Below, piece after piece: positions 55,563 through 64,000 of a stretch of 64,000 nucleotides of DNA. Source of the DNA: Natronorubrum texcoconense (GTDB taxonomy: Archaea; Halobacteriota; Halobacteria; Halobacteriales; Natrialbaceae); the NCBI RefSeq assembly GCF_900100335.1, contig NZ_FNFE01000007.1:124001-188000 (forward strand), given 5' to 3'. Under the pieces are notes generated by a model, which worked only from the letters and a program-made list of their open reading frames with translations, searched no databases and was not told where the DNA came from. The stretch's first letter is position 1. Every line of letters begins with the position of its first letter. Made by a program: the position numbers and the translations under genes.

Positions 55563-56453
55563 TCAGGACTCGTACGTCTCCCGGTGGACCAGCAGTTCTT
55601 CGCCGTCGACGATCACCGTCACGACGATCTCGTCACCGTCGGGATCGAACTGCGAGGAGAACCAGGTCGACGGAATCGCGTAGTCGTCGTCGCTGTCTTC
55701 GGGCTCGTAGACGGAGCTTCCTCGCCCCTGACTCTCCGAGTACGCGACGATCTCCTCGATACTGCTGTCGATCGAGTCGACGAGGTTCACCCGCACCCTT
55801 TCGTCGTCGGTGTCGAACTCGAGGTCGTCGACGACGCGGTACGTCTCGTCGTCGACGGGGTCGCCGTCGGGAAGCTCGGTCGACTCTTCGTACGGGAGGA
55901 ACACGCGCCACTCACCGTCCTCGGTGAGCGCGACGAGTGTATCCGTCTTCGTGACCGTCTCGCCGGCGATGGTCGTTTCGGTCTCGACCGTCACCAGTGC
56001 GGCCTCCTCACCCTCCAGCGCGTCGTCGAGATCGACGTCCTGGAACCAGAACTCCGCGTACGGGAGGTCGTGAATCTCGTCAGTTTCGTATGACTCGTCG
56101 GCCAGTTCGACCGCGTAGTCGCCGACGGCGTCCATTTCGAAGGTCATGTCCTCGTCTTCCTCCGCCTCCGCCGCCATCTCCGCCGGATCGAACGGGTGGT
56201 GAGTATGCATCGCGTCGGCCATCGCGTCCAGGTCCTCGTCCGCCCCGGCCGCCATGTACGCCTCGACCGCCTCCACTGCGCCGTGCTCGTCGTCTTGCGC
56301 TTCGTTTCCGTCGGCGCCGTTTCCGGTATCGTCTCCGTTCCCGTCGTCATCGCCGCCGTTTCCGCCGTCGTCGGCGCCGAGCTCGCCGACACAGCCCGCG
56401 AATCCGGCCGCGGTTACCGCGCCGACGGCTGCCAGATACGAACGTCGTTCCAT
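55563..56453 (-). CDS. Secreted lipoprotein, unknown function
   Basis: A 296-residue protein. MERRSYLAAVGAVTAAGFAGC is a Tat-like leader ending in the lipobox FAGC (Cys21), followed by a 30-residue Gly/Asp/Asn spacer. The mature part contains an NTF2-like start (AVEAYMAAGADEDLDAMADAM) and a second beta-rich region ending in VIVDGEELLVHRE. TATA-like AACTTATTC lies about 28 bp upstream of the ATG. Function not recognised. Confidence 0.78.
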   Translation of the reverse strand: MERRSYLAAVGAVTAAGFAGCVGELGADDGGNGGDDDGNGDDTGNGADGNEAQDDEHGAVEAVEAYMAAGADEDLDAMADAMHTHHPFDPAEMAAEAEEDEDMTFEMDAVGDYAVELADESYETDEIHDLPYAEFWFQDVDLDDALEGEEAALVTVETETTIAGETVTKTDTLVALTEDGEWRVFLPYEESTELPDGDPVDDETYRVVDDLEFDTDDERVRVNLVDSIDSSIEEIVAYSESQGRGSSVYEPEDSDDDYAIPSTWFSSQFDPDGDEIVVTVIVDGEELLVHRETYES

Positions 56454-56573
56454 ACCGACGCTAACCTGTAGGACAGAATAAGTTTTTTCATGCGACTGTC
56501 GCTTCCTCGGTCGCTTGTCGTGTACGAATCGACGTCGGCCCGGCGGCGGAACCGCGAACTCGCAGTCTCACCG

Positions 56574-57611
56574 TTACCGCGCGGAAAGCCCGACCGCGTC
56601 GGCGAGCAACTCGTGCGACCGCAGCGTGTCCTCGGGATCGGCGATCTGGTTCTGGATGATGACCTCGTCGACGCCGACCTGTGCCGTGAGCTCCTCGAGT
56701 ACCGCCTGCATCGTCTCCGGGCTCCCGGAGATCGCCCGCGGCCACTCGCCGGGCTCGATCGGGAGCCGAGTCGGCTCGGGGACGTCGCCGAGAACGTCGA
56801 TCGCCTCCTCGACCGAACGGATCGGCAGCTTGTCCATCTGCCCGCTTCTGAGCAGCCGCGAGGAGGCTTCCGTCGTCGCGCGGAGTCGTGCGGCCTCCTC
56901 GTCGGTCTCGGCGCAGGTGGCGTTCACCGCGAGCATCCCGTGTGGCTCGTCCGGCCCGGCGCCGTAGGGAGACGGTTGGAAGTGTTCCCGGTACACCTCG
57001 AACGCTCGCACGGCCGGCTCGGGTCTGATGAACGCGGCGAAGCAGTACGGTAGCCCCAGTTCGCCGGCGATTTTCGCGCTGGAGGGACTCGAGCCCAGCA
57101 CCCACGGCTCCGGGGCGGTGTCTCGAGCGCGGGGGAGGTCCAGCCCGCTGAACGGGTGGTCCGGTTCGAAGCCGCCGAAGAGGTGTTTCGCGACTTCGTC
57201 GATCTTCTCTCGGTGGTCGCTCCCACCGCGGCGTCGCTCGCTGCGGTCGACCTGCAGGGCGTAGTCGCGCGTGGGGTTCCCCGTCGCCCGCCCGAGCCCG
57301 AGATCGATGCGGCCCGGAGCGAGCGCGTCGAGGACGCTGAACGTCTCCGCGACCTTGTACGGGCTGTAGTGGTTGAGCAGCACCGTCCCGGAGCCGACCC
57401 GGATCTCGTCGGTCTTCGCAGCGACGTGCGGGATGAGCGCTTCCGGGGTCGTGCTCGCGATCGACTGCGCGAAGTCGTGGTGCTCGGCGACCCAGAACCG
57501 CGAGTAGCCGAGCCGTTCGGCCTGTCGGGCACGTTCGACCGTCCCGTCGAACGCCTCCGTCGCGCTGCCGCCTTCCGGTATCGGTGCGAGATCGACGATC
57601 GAGAGATCCAT
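56574..57611 (-). CDS. LLM-class flavin-dependent oxidoreductase
   Basis: A 345-residue luciferase-like monooxygenase fold. SIVDLAPIPEGGSATEAF at the N-terminus, YSRFWVAEHHDF, the IRVGSGTVLLNHYSPYKVAE strand and GRIDLGLGRATGN match the MsnO8-like LLM group. Cofactor may be FMN or F420; both occur in haloarchaea. The start MDLSIVDL at 57611 excludes an Arg-rich upstream extension. It is divergent from the coiled-coil protein gene. Confidence 0.92.
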   Translation of the reverse strand: MDLSIVDLAPIPEGGSATEAFDGTVERARQAERLGYSRFWVAEHHDFAQSIASTTPEALIPHVAAKTDEIRVGSGTVLLNHYSPYKVAETFSVLDALAPGRIDLGLGRATGNPTRDYALQVDRSERRRGGSDHREKIDEVAKHLFGGFEPDHPFSGLDLPRARDTAPEPWVLGSSPSSAKIAGELGLPYCFAAFIRPEPAVRAFEVYREHFQPSPYGAGPDEPHGMLAVNATCAETDEEAARLRATTEASSRLLRSGQMDKLPIRSVEEAIDVLGDVPEPTRLPIEPGEWPRAISGSPETMQAVLEELTAQVGVDEVIIQNQIADPEDTLRSHELLADAVGLSAR

Positions 57612-57777
57612 ATCGGAGGGTGGGCGCAGCGTCGGAAGTGTTTGCGGATTCGCGGCCCGTCGCCGACCAACGCTTGGGACCTGGCGCCGACCTACGCGTT
57701 CGGTGACTCGTCGGGGACCGTCGCGCCCGACCACTGACGGCCCAGCATTCACGACGCTCCCCGCCGAAGCCACTGAC

Positions 57778-58035
57778 ATGACCGACACCACGCTCGAGGA
57801 CGTCGAACGAAATCTCGACCGCGCGACCGATCTCGAGGAGGAAGAGGCCCTCTCCGTGCTGCGAACGACGCGTCAGGACCTCGCGGATCTCGACACCGCC
57901 GCGGACGTCGACGAGGAGCGACGGCGGGAACTCGAGGATCGCCTCGACCAGCGCATCCGACAGGTCGAAGAGCGCGACGCCTACGATAGCGGGCTGGGCG
58001 CGTCGATGAACCCCGACGAGGACGAAGCGCCGTAG
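57778..58035 (+). CDS. Small acidic coiled-coil protein
   Basis: An 85-residue, highly charged protein (MTDTTLEDVERNLDRATDLE...) that looks entirely helical with heptad spacing, ending in a flexible acidic tail. It has no Cys, no signal and no membrane segment. Similar short conserved haloarchaeal proteins exist without known function. Confidence 0.7.
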   Translation: MTDTTLEDVERNLDRATDLEEEEALSVLRTTRQDLADLDTAADVDEERRRELEDRLDQRIRQVEERDAYDSGLGASMNPDEDEAP

Positions 58036-58166
58036 GTCAGGACGGGTCGCGCTCAGGGCGTCCGGATTCTCGCTCGCGGCGGTCGGCTTCTCGAGGGCGT
58101 CCGAGAACCCGGCGAGATCGGCCGACCTCCCACCCTTTTATTCGGATGCCGTCCCGAGAGTCGCGT

Positions 58167-58835
58167 ATGCGAATCGCACTACTCGGCGGAACCGGCGACA
58201 TCGGGCAGGGGCTGGCCCTGCGTTTTGCACACGACACGGACCACGAAGTCCTCATCGGCTCGCGCGATCCGGAGAAGGCCCGCGACGCGGTCGAGGGATA
58301 CGCGGACGAACTCGAGTCGCGCGACGTCGAGGCGAATATCAAGGGCTTCGATAACGAGATGGCGGCCGATCGCGCGGACGTCGTCATCCTCAGCGTGCCG
58401 CCGTACTACGCCGGCGACACCGTCGAGGCGGTCGAAGACGTCCTCGACTCGGAGACGATCCTGGTCACCCCCGCGGTCGGCATGCAGGGCGACGAGGACG
58501 GCCTGCACTACCATCCGCCGGGGACCGGCAGCGTCACCGAACTCGTCGCCGAGCGCGCGCCCGACGAGGTCCCCGTCGTCGGCGCGTTCCACAACCTCGC
58601 GGCCGACGCGCTCTCGGATCTCGACAACGACCTCGATCTGGACACCCTGCTCGTCGCGAACGACGACGACGCGAAGGAGACCGTCCGCAACCTGTCGAAC
58701 GAGATCGACGGCCTGCGCGCGCTGGACGTCGGCCCGCTCGCCAACGCCGCCGAAGTCGAGAGCGTCACCCCCCTCGTGATCAACATCGCGAAATACAACG
58801 AGGAGCTGCACGACGTCGGCGTGAAGTTCCACTAG
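58167..58835 (+). CDS. npdG: F420H2:NADP oxidoreductase
   Basis: A 222-residue enzyme passing hydride between reduced F420 and NADP. The dinucleotide loop LLGGTGDIGQGLALR is followed by IGSRDPEKA, where Ser-Arg favours NADP. VILSVPPYYAGDTVEAV, VTPAVGM and VVGAFHNLAADAL match F420-dependent NADP reductases. TATA-like CTTTTATTC lies about 28 bp before the ATG at 58167. The neighbouring LLM enzyme could use the same coenzyme. Confidence 0.93.
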   Translation: MRIALLGGTGDIGQGLALRFAHDTDHEVLIGSRDPEKARDAVEGYADELESRDVEANIKGFDNEMAADRADVVILSVPPYYAGDTVEAVEDVLDSETILVTPAVGMQGDEDGLHYHPPGTGSVTELVAERAPDEVPVVGAFHNLAADALSDLDNDLDLDTLLVANDDDAKETVRNLSNEIDGLRALDVGPLANAAEVESVTPLVINIAKYNEELHDVGVKFH

Positions 58836-58874
58836 GCGTCTCTCTGCCGTTTTTACAGCGTTTCGATCGAACCG

Positions 58875-59090
58875 CGTGCGGTGGCGCGCGCTGTCGAGGC
58901 ACCCGAGCAGTGTGAGGGTGCCTCGACGATGCTGCGCGAGGGATGAGCGAGTAGTGCGGGACCTCCGGTCCCGCATACCATGCGAACGGGCGCTTCGTGC
59001 CCGTGAGCAGATGAAACGAGCGAGTCGGCTGGGGAGGGCGTGGTACTCACCGTTGCCAGCGCGAGCAGCGTTGCGTCCTCGGTGCTCGAG
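58875..59090. repeat. Dispersed structured repeat, copy B
   Basis: The head box CGTGCGGTGGCGCGCGCT begins at 58875. Hairpins follow: GAGGCACC/GGTGCCTC (58894-58926 region), GCGGGACC-TCC-GGTCCCGC (58956-58974) and CGGGCGCTTCGTGCCCG (58987-59003, a G-U pair in the stem). The tail box CGGCTGGGGAGGG starts at 59026 and runs to CACCGTTGCCAGCG. It occupies most of the 373-bp gap between npdG and the B12-binding protein gene. Confidence 0.85.
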
Positions 59091-59208
59091 TCTCGAGTCA
59101 CCGTCCCCTTTTAATTTGAATCGCTATCGTTCCCGTCCGCTCTACGAACGTAGCGTCTGAACCGAACTCGAGCCAGCCGTTTTTCATCCCTCAACACCTA
59201 CGGAGACC

Positions 59209-60168
59209 ATGCGAATCGTCACGACGCTCCCCTCGGCGACCGAAACCGTGGCCGCGCTCGGCATAGAGCCGGTCGGCGTTTCCCACGAGTGCGACCACCC
59301 GCCCGGCGTCGAGGACCTGCCGTCGGTCACCGCCTCGAGAATCGACGCCGAGGCCTCGAGCGGCGAGATCGACCAGCAAGTCCTCGACAATTCCGAGGCG
59401 GGCGTCTACAGCGTCGACGTGGACCTTCTCGACTCGCTCGAGCCCGACCTCATCGTCACGCAGGGGATGTGCGACGTCTGTGCGGTCGACGAAGTCGTAA
59501 TCGAAAATGCCGTCGGCGAAATCGACGCGAACCCCGACATCATCACCACCGACCCCCACAACGTCGCGGACGTGCTCGAGGACCTCGAGCGAATCGGCCG
59601 CGCGACGGGTCGCGAGGATCGCGCCCGCGAGGTCCGCGCCGAACTCGAGTCCCGAATCGACGCCGTTCGAAACCGAACCGCGGACCTCGACCCCATCGAA
59701 CGCCCACGCATGGCCATCTTCGACTGGACCGACCCCGTCATGATCGCGGGCCACTGGACGGCCGACCTCGTACAGTGGGCCGGCGGGACGTACGGGCTGG
59801 CCGACTCGGGGGAGCGCTCGAGGCCCCGTGAATGGTCGGATATTCGCGAGTACGACCCCGAACTGATCGTCGTGGCGCCCTGTGGGTTCGGGCTCGCACA
59901 GACCGCCGAAAACACGGGAGACCTGACCGAGCGCGAAGGGTGGGAGGACCTCACCGCAGTACAGGAAGGCCGCGTCTGGGCGATGGACGGCCACCACTAC
60001 CTGAATCGGCCGGGACCGCGGCTGGTGGACACCCTCGAGGCGCTGGCGCCGATCGTCCAGCCCGAACTGTTCGACGAGGGAACGCCGCCAGTTGCGCTCG
60101 AGGAGGTTGCCGTCCCCTTCGAGACGCTGACGGACCGACGCGGGGCGACTGCAGAGCCGAAACCGTGA
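59209..60168 (+). CDS. Cobalamin-binding protein, BtuF-like, without signal peptide
   Basis: A 319-residue protein of the periplasmic-binding class III fold: MRIVTTLPSATETVAALG, then VGVSHECDHP, LIVTQGMCDVCAVD, a long linking helix (ARAVRAELESRIDAVRNRT region), and VVAPCGFGLAQT. Such proteins normally bind corrinoids for uptake, but there is no leader or lipobox, so it would stay in the cytoplasm. The start fits, with GTTTTTCATC about 27 bp upstream. Its stop overlaps the next gene's GTG (GTGA). Confidence 0.85.
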   Translation: MRIVTTLPSATETVAALGIEPVGVSHECDHPPGVEDLPSVTASRIDAEASSGEIDQQVLDNSEAGVYSVDVDLLDSLEPDLIVTQGMCDVCAVDEVVIENAVGEIDANPDIITTDPHNVADVLEDLERIGRATGREDRAREVRAELESRIDAVRNRTADLDPIERPRMAIFDWTDPVMIAGHWTADLVQWAGGTYGLADSGERSRPREWSDIREYDPELIVVAPCGFGLAQTAENTGDLTEREGWEDLTAVQEGRVWAMDGHHYLNRPGPRLVDTLEALAPIVQPELFDEGTPPVALEEVAVPFETLTDRRGATAEPKP

Positions 60169-60608
60169 CCAGTTCACCACCCGAGCTCGTCGTCCCGACC
60201 GCGATTCGCGATCGGATCCTCGAGCGCGCTCGCGAGGGGCAGCCAGAGGAAATCTGCGGGATCTTCGGCGGCGAGTACGATCCCGCCCCCGACGGCCGGA
60301 GCCGCGTTCGGTCGCAGTACCCCGCCGAAAACGTCGCCGAGACGCCGCGCACCCGGTATCGGATCGATCCCGAGGCCCAACTCGAGCTCTTCGAGGAACT
60401 CGAGGATCGCGGCGAAGAGATTGTCGGCTTCTATCACTCCCATCCCCGCGGCCCGCCGCGTCCGAGCGCGACCGACGAAGCGCAGGCGACCTGGCCCGAT
60501 CGGTCGTACCTGATCGTCTCGCTCGAGCCGCTCGAGGTCGGATCGTGGCGGTGGCGAGAGCGGGGGAACGAGGGGCGGTTCGAACGGGAGCGTCTCGTTC
60601 TCGATTGA
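60165..60608 (+). CDS. JAMM/MPN+ metalloprotease (desampylase-like)
   Basis: A 147-residue stand-alone JAMM domain. All active-site residues are present: Glu29 in PEEICGIFGG, and His91-x-His93 with Asp104 in HSHPRGPPRPSATD. Size and sequence match archaeal JAMM1, which removes ubiquitin-like SAMP proteins from targets. The GTG start overlaps the TGA of the B12-binding gene, so translation is coupled, an unexpected partnership. A small-molecule JAMM role is a less likely alternative. Confidence 0.92.
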   Translation: MTSSPPELVVPTAIRDRILERAREGQPEEICGIFGGEYDPAPDGRSRVRSQYPAENVAETPRTRYRIDPEAQLELFEELEDRGEEIVGFYHSHPRGPPRPSATDEAQATWPDRSYLIVSLEPLEVGSWRWRERGNEGRFERERLVLD

Positions 60609-60659
60609 ACGCCGTCGACCGCGGCGGGCGTCCGAACGCCGTCGACCGTGATGAGTGTC

Positions 60660-60790
60660 CTGCTATCGTGGCAACGGTGAGAGCCACTCCCTCCCCAGCC
60701 GATTCGCTCACTTCGTTCGCTCATCCCTCGCACGACTTCGAGCCACGGCTCGTGGTTCACTCGCCGTGGCACAGCGCGCGCCACCGCACG
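60660..60790. repeat. Dispersed structured repeat, copy C (inverted, shorter)
   Basis: On the minus strand the head box CGTGCGGTGGCGCGCGCT begins at 60790, followed by hairpin GCCACGGC/GCCGTGGC, a TGCGAGGGATGAGCGA linker and the tail box CGGCTGGGGAGGG (60701 down to 60668, ending CACCGTTGCCA). The UUCG hairpin module of copies A and B is missing. It lies between convergent jamm and sulfatase genes. Confidence 0.82.
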
Positions 60791-60805
60791 TCTTCTGGTC
60801 GGTCG

Positions 60806-62314
60806 TCACGACGCGTTTCTGAGCACGTCCGGCACCCAGCCTTGGTTCGTGTCGTCCGTCTTCTTCATCCACTCGATCAATCGCTCGCGCATCTTCCGGC
60901 GCACCTCGTCGTACTCGGGGTGGTCGATCAGGTTCTGCAGTTCGGCGGGGTCACCCTCGAGATCGTACAGCTCGTCGATATCCGGTCCGTTGTAGACGTA
61001 CTTGAACTGCCGCGTCCGAACCATCCGCTGGGTGTAGAGACCGAACTCGTCGCCGTGGTACTGGGCGAACGTGGAGTCGGGCCATCCGGGGACGACGTCC
61101 GGGTCGCCGCCGGACTCGAGCAACGGCACGAGACTCCGCGAGTCGAAGCTCTCGGGTACCGCCACGTCGCCCATCTCGAGGAACGTCGCCGCCAGATCGT
61201 GCAGGTGGACAGGTACCTCGCAGACCGTTCCTGGCTCGACGACGCCGGGCCAGCGCACCTGTAACGGGATCCGATAGGTGTCGTCGTACATCAGCGGGCC
61301 CTTGTTGAACTGGCGGTGGCCGCCGACGAAGTCGCCGTGATCGGCGGCGTGGACGACCGCCGTTTCTTCCGCGAGCCCGTACCCCTCGAGCGCCTCGAGA
61401 ATCCGCTCGAGTTGGTCGTCGATCAGCGTCACGAACCCCCAGTACTTCGCGGTGGCTTCGGCCCAGTGTTCCCAGTCGAAGCCGTCGGCTCCGCGGTAGT
61501 GCAGGTAGTTCTCGTGGACCCGCGGTTTCCCCTCGAAGGTCTCGGCGTAGCTCGCGGGCGGTTCGATCGCCTCGGGATCGTACATCGAGGCGTAGGGCTC
61601 GGGGACGACGTAGGGGTGGTGCGGGCCGTAGAAGTCCGCGCGGTGGAAGAAGGGGGCATCGCTGTTGCCGCCCTCGGTATCGGCACTGGCACCCGATCGA
61701 CCCCCCTCGGCGTGCTCCTCAATCGCCTCGATCGTCCGCTCGGCGAGGAAGTGCGCGCGGGTCTCCTCGACGTCGACCGGCGTTTTGGCGGCCACGAGCG
61801 TCCCCTCGCTGGCGTCTCGAGGATCGCTACCGGTGTAGAGTTCCTCCTCGAGATCGACCTCGCCCGGGGGCACACCGCGCTCCTCGCGGTGCTCGCGGAA
61901 CGCGTCGTCGATGTCGTCGTGGTGAACGTCGCTGCCGCCGAGATACGAGAAGCCGAAGTCCTCGGGCGTCTGATCGCGGCCGACGTGCCACTTCCCGGTG
62001 TAGCTACACTCGTACCCGCTCTCGACCAGCGCCTCCGAAAACGTCTCCATCTCAGCAGGCAGATTCGGCCGAATTGCGTCGGCCTCGTGGCTGTTGTTGA
62101 GCATCCCGTGGTCGTGGGGGAACCGGCCGGTCATGAGCGACGCGCGGGCGCTCGTACAGATGCTGATCGGGGTGAACGCCTGCGAAAAGTGCATTCCCTC
62201 CCTCGAGAGCCGATCCATCGTCTCGGTCTCGACCGGCGGCCCGTCGGGCGCGCTACAGTCGTATCGCTCCTGGTCAGTGAGGACGAAGAGGACGTTCGGT
62301 CGGCTGTCAGCCAT
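60806..62314 (-). CDS. Sulfatase (arylsulfatase family)
   Basis: A 502-residue alkaline-phosphatase-fold sulfatase. NVLFVLTDQERYD has the first metal ligands; the formylglycine motif is C53-T-S-A-R in ICTSARASLMTGRFPH, where Ser stands at the usual Pro/Ala position; HAADHGDFVGGH gives the second metal pair. Substrate unknown, possibly sulfated exopolysaccharide. No leader is seen. Start MADSRPNVLF at 62314 has TAATTAAT about 26 bp upstream. Confidence 0.93.
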   Translation of the reverse strand: MADSRPNVLFVLTDQERYDCSAPDGPPVETETMDRLSREGMHFSQAFTPISICTSARASLMTGRFPHDHGMLNNSHEADAIRPNLPAEMETFSEALVESGYECSYTGKWHVGRDQTPEDFGFSYLGGSDVHHDDIDDAFREHREERGVPPGEVDLEEELYTGSDPRDASEGTLVAAKTPVDVEETRAHFLAERTIEAIEEHAEGGRSGASADTEGGNSDAPFFHRADFYGPHHPYVVPEPYASMYDPEAIEPPASYAETFEGKPRVHENYLHYRGADGFDWEHWAEATAKYWGFVTLIDDQLERILEALEGYGLAEETAVVHAADHGDFVGGHRQFNKGPLMYDDTYRIPLQVRWPGVVEPGTVCEVPVHLHDLAATFLEMGDVAVPESFDSRSLVPLLESGGDPDVVPGWPDSTFAQYHGDEFGLYTQRMVRTRQFKYVYNGPDIDELYDLEGDPAELQNLIDHPEYDEVRRKMRERLIEWMKKTDDTNQGWVPDVLRNAS

Positions 62315-62508
62315 CGGACGTGCTACGCCGACGCCGTAATTAATGCTGGGGGCTGCAGGAATACGACCGACGGTTCTCGAGTCGGACACGACGACCGTGG
62401 CGGCTTGGACTCGAGTCGACGGCCACCCACGCTCGACTCGATCACGCAGATAACGTCCGTCTATGTCAAGGCTGACCGTTGAGTCGATCGGCGTCGAAGT
62501 ACCGAATA

Positions 62509-62703
62509 GTGCCGATCGCGTACTGTGCGGCGTGTGAGTGGGAGCGACGAGCGGACGAGGACTCGAGCGAAGATCTCAACCGGCCGATGATCAACCACTA
62601 CGTCGAGACCGGCCACGGTCCGATCGAACGGCTCGACCTCGCGGACTCGCTCTCGACGCTATCGGCGCGTCACGACTCCTGGGACCGTCACGAACGCGAG
62701 TAG
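62509..62703 (+). CDS. Zinc-finger microprotein
   Basis: A 64-residue protein with a GTG start (VPIAYCAACEWERRADEDSS). CAAC near the N-terminus and NHYVETGH later form a plausible C2H2 zinc site. It resembles small haloarchaeal zinc-finger proteins, which are numerous and mostly of unknown role. A TTG ten codons earlier (62479) is an alternative start. Confidence 0.7.
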   Translation: MPIAYCAACEWERRADEDSSEDLNRPMINHYVETGHGPIERLDLADSLSTLSARHDSWDRHERE

Positions 62704-62840
62704 CCGCTGCCGAAAGACAGGGATCGGCTGTGAACGGCTCTGTGCTCGTGACTCCCAAGACGATCAGCGCCCGCTCGAAATCGTCGACCGGCAGCCGAGG
62801 GCTCCCTCTTCGAGACCGGTGATCGGTGACCGAGAGTGCC

Positions 62841-64000
62841 CTACTCGAAATCGTCGATCGTCGGTCGCTCGAGGTCCCCGGGGAAGGAGTCGACCGGCAC
62901 CTGAATCTGGTCGCCCGATTCCATATCCTTGATCGTGACTTCGTCGTTCTCGAGATCCTGCTCGCCGACGATGACGACCGTCTCGGCGTTGATCGAGTCG
63001 GCGTAGTTCAACTGCGCGCCGAAGGATCGACCGGCGACGTCGGTCTCGACGACGTGGCCCGTCTCGCGCAGGTCGCGGGAGATCCGGGCTGCTTCCGTCC
63101 GCGTGTCGCCGACCTGGAGCACGTAGTACTCCGTTTGGACTTCTTCCTCGGGCCAGACGCCCGCACGCTGACACAACAGCGACAGCGTCGCGTGGCCGGG
63201 CGCGACGCCGACCGCGGGCGTCGGCTGGCCGCCGAAGCTCTCGATCAGGTCGTCGTAGCGGCCGCCACCGAAGATCGACCGCGAGACCTCGCCCGTCGAG
63301 TCGAAGCACTCGAAGACGACGCCGGTGTAGTAGTCGAGTCCGCGCGCGGTCTCGAGCGAGATCGTACAGTACTCGCGAGCGCCGAAGTCCTCCGCAGCGG
63401 CGAGCACGTTTTGCAGGTTCTCGACGGCATCGGTCACGCGCTCGCTGTCGGCAAACGCTTCGACGTCCTCGAGGTCGCCGCCCGCGATGAGGTCGGCGAA
63501 CTCGGCGGCCTGATCGGCCGTCAGCCCGGCACCGATCAGCAGGTCGTGGTACTCGACCTGCGAGAGCTTGTCCGATTTGTCGACCGCGCGGATCGCGGCG
63601 TCGGTATCGAGATCCGTATCGTAGCTCTCGAGGACGCCGCCCAGAATATCTCGGTGCGAGATTCGGAACTCGAAGTGCTCGCCCGTCAGGCCGAGGCCGG
63701 TCAGCGCGTCGGCGGCCCACGCCAGAATCTCGGCGTCTGCTTCGGGTTCCGAGGAACCGAAGATGTCGACGTTGGTCTGGTAGAACTCGCGCTGGCGGCC
63801 CTGTTGGACCTGCTCGTAGCGCCAGAACGGCCGCGTCGAGAACCACTTGATCGGCTTCGAGAGCGCTTGCTGTTTCGCGACGACCATCCGCGCGACGGTC
63901 GGAGTCAGTTCCGGCGTGAGCGTGACGTGGCGACCGCCCTGGTCCTCGAACGAGTAGAGTTCGTCGACGATGTCGTCGCCGCTCTTGTCGGTCCACAGCT
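62841..64000 (-). CDS. hisS: Histidyl-tRNA synthetase, N-terminus beyond window
   Basis: Class II aminoacyl-tRNA synthetase charging tRNA-His. The frame is open to the window edge; the internal Met at 63887 is not the start, since the upstream codons read ELYSFEDQGGRHVTLTPELTPTVAR, motif 2 of HisRS. Then come KPIKWFSTRPFWRYEQVQQGRQREFYQ, the HisA signature LETARGLDYYTGVVFE, motif 3 GGGRYDDLIESFGGQPTPAVG and the C-terminal anticodon-binding domain. About 50 residues are missing at the N-terminus. Confidence 0.96.
   Translation of the reverse strand, partial: LWTDKSGDDIVDELYSFEDQGGRHVTLTPELTPTVARMVVAKQQALSKPIKWFSTRPFWRYEQVQQGRQREFYQTNVDIFGSSEPEADAEILAWAADALTGLGLTGEHFEFRISHRDILGGVLESYDTDLDTDAAIRAVDKSDKLSQVEYHDLLIGAGLTADQAAEFADLIAGGDLEDVEAFADSERVTDAVENLQNVLAAAEDFGAREYCTISLETARGLDYYTGVVFECFDSTGEVSRSIFGGGRYDDLIESFGGQPTPAVGVAPGHATLSLLCQRAGVWPEEEVQTEYYVLQVGDTRTEAARISRDLRETGHVVETDVAGRSFGAQLNYADSINAETVVIVGEQDLENDEVTIKDMESGDQIQVPVDSFPGDLERPTIDDFE

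Overview
The window is chromosomal DNA of a haloarchaeon (class Halobacteria, probably a Natrialbales-type genome such as Natrinema or Haloterrigena). The predicted proteins are GC-rich and strongly acidic. Exported proteins carry twin-arginine (Tat) leaders, often with a lipobox. Several starts have a TATA element 26-30 bp in front of the ATG, as in leaderless haloarchaeal transcripts. Marker genes fit: split B12 mutase, HemAT, PIN-KH ATPase, archaemetzincin, JAMM desampylase, Rli1/ABCE1 and an F420 oxidoreductase.

Layout. 1-9.1 kb: acyl-CoA metabolism (methylmalonyl-CoA mutase catalytic subunit cut by the window edge, B12-binding subunit, MeaB GTPase, acyl-CoA dehydrogenase, MaoC hydratase, MBL hydrolase, amidase) and a small thioredoxin. 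10.7-13.1 kb: an AT-rich island with a Tat lipoprotein, a Tat-secreted protein broken by one in-frame TGA, and a decayed IS6-type transposase. 13.2-31.9 kb: M32 and M20 peptidases, an RND/MMPL exporter, a sensing block (large HTH-AAA-TPR protein, PAS histidine kinase, HemAT oxygen transducer), a PIN-KH ATPase whose 3' end is present three times, a Tat PQQ-propeller lipoprotein coupled to an M48 protease, and nadE.

33.1-44.1 kb is the most distinctive part. It is a cell-surface locus with a DUF5305 membrane protein, a signal peptidase I carrying an extra exported domain, a membrane-anchored DUF1102/CARDB protein, four further DUF1102-like secreted proteins (one frameshifted in its leader), a 1032-residue protein with a type IV pilin-like N-terminus, and a winged-helix membrane regulator. 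The combination of a dedicated signal peptidase with several small beta-rich secreted subunits resembles bacterial SipW-TasA and archaeal bundling-pilus loci. I propose it as a candidate extracellular filament or matrix system.

44.4-64 kb is mostly housekeeping: ABCE1, response regulators, archaemetzincin, an M50-like protease, HAD, an FAD-Rieske oxidoreductase, GDPD, an LLM flavin enzyme, an F420:NADP oxidoreductase, a B12-binding protein coupled to a JAMM desampylase, a sulfatase, a zinc microprotein, and hisS cut by the window edge. Three intergenic copies of one structured repeat lie here and a partial relative lies at 28.3 kb. Their hairpin arms change together between copies, which indicates selection or a copying mechanism acting on structure. 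I saw no tRNA, rRNA or CRISPR array.
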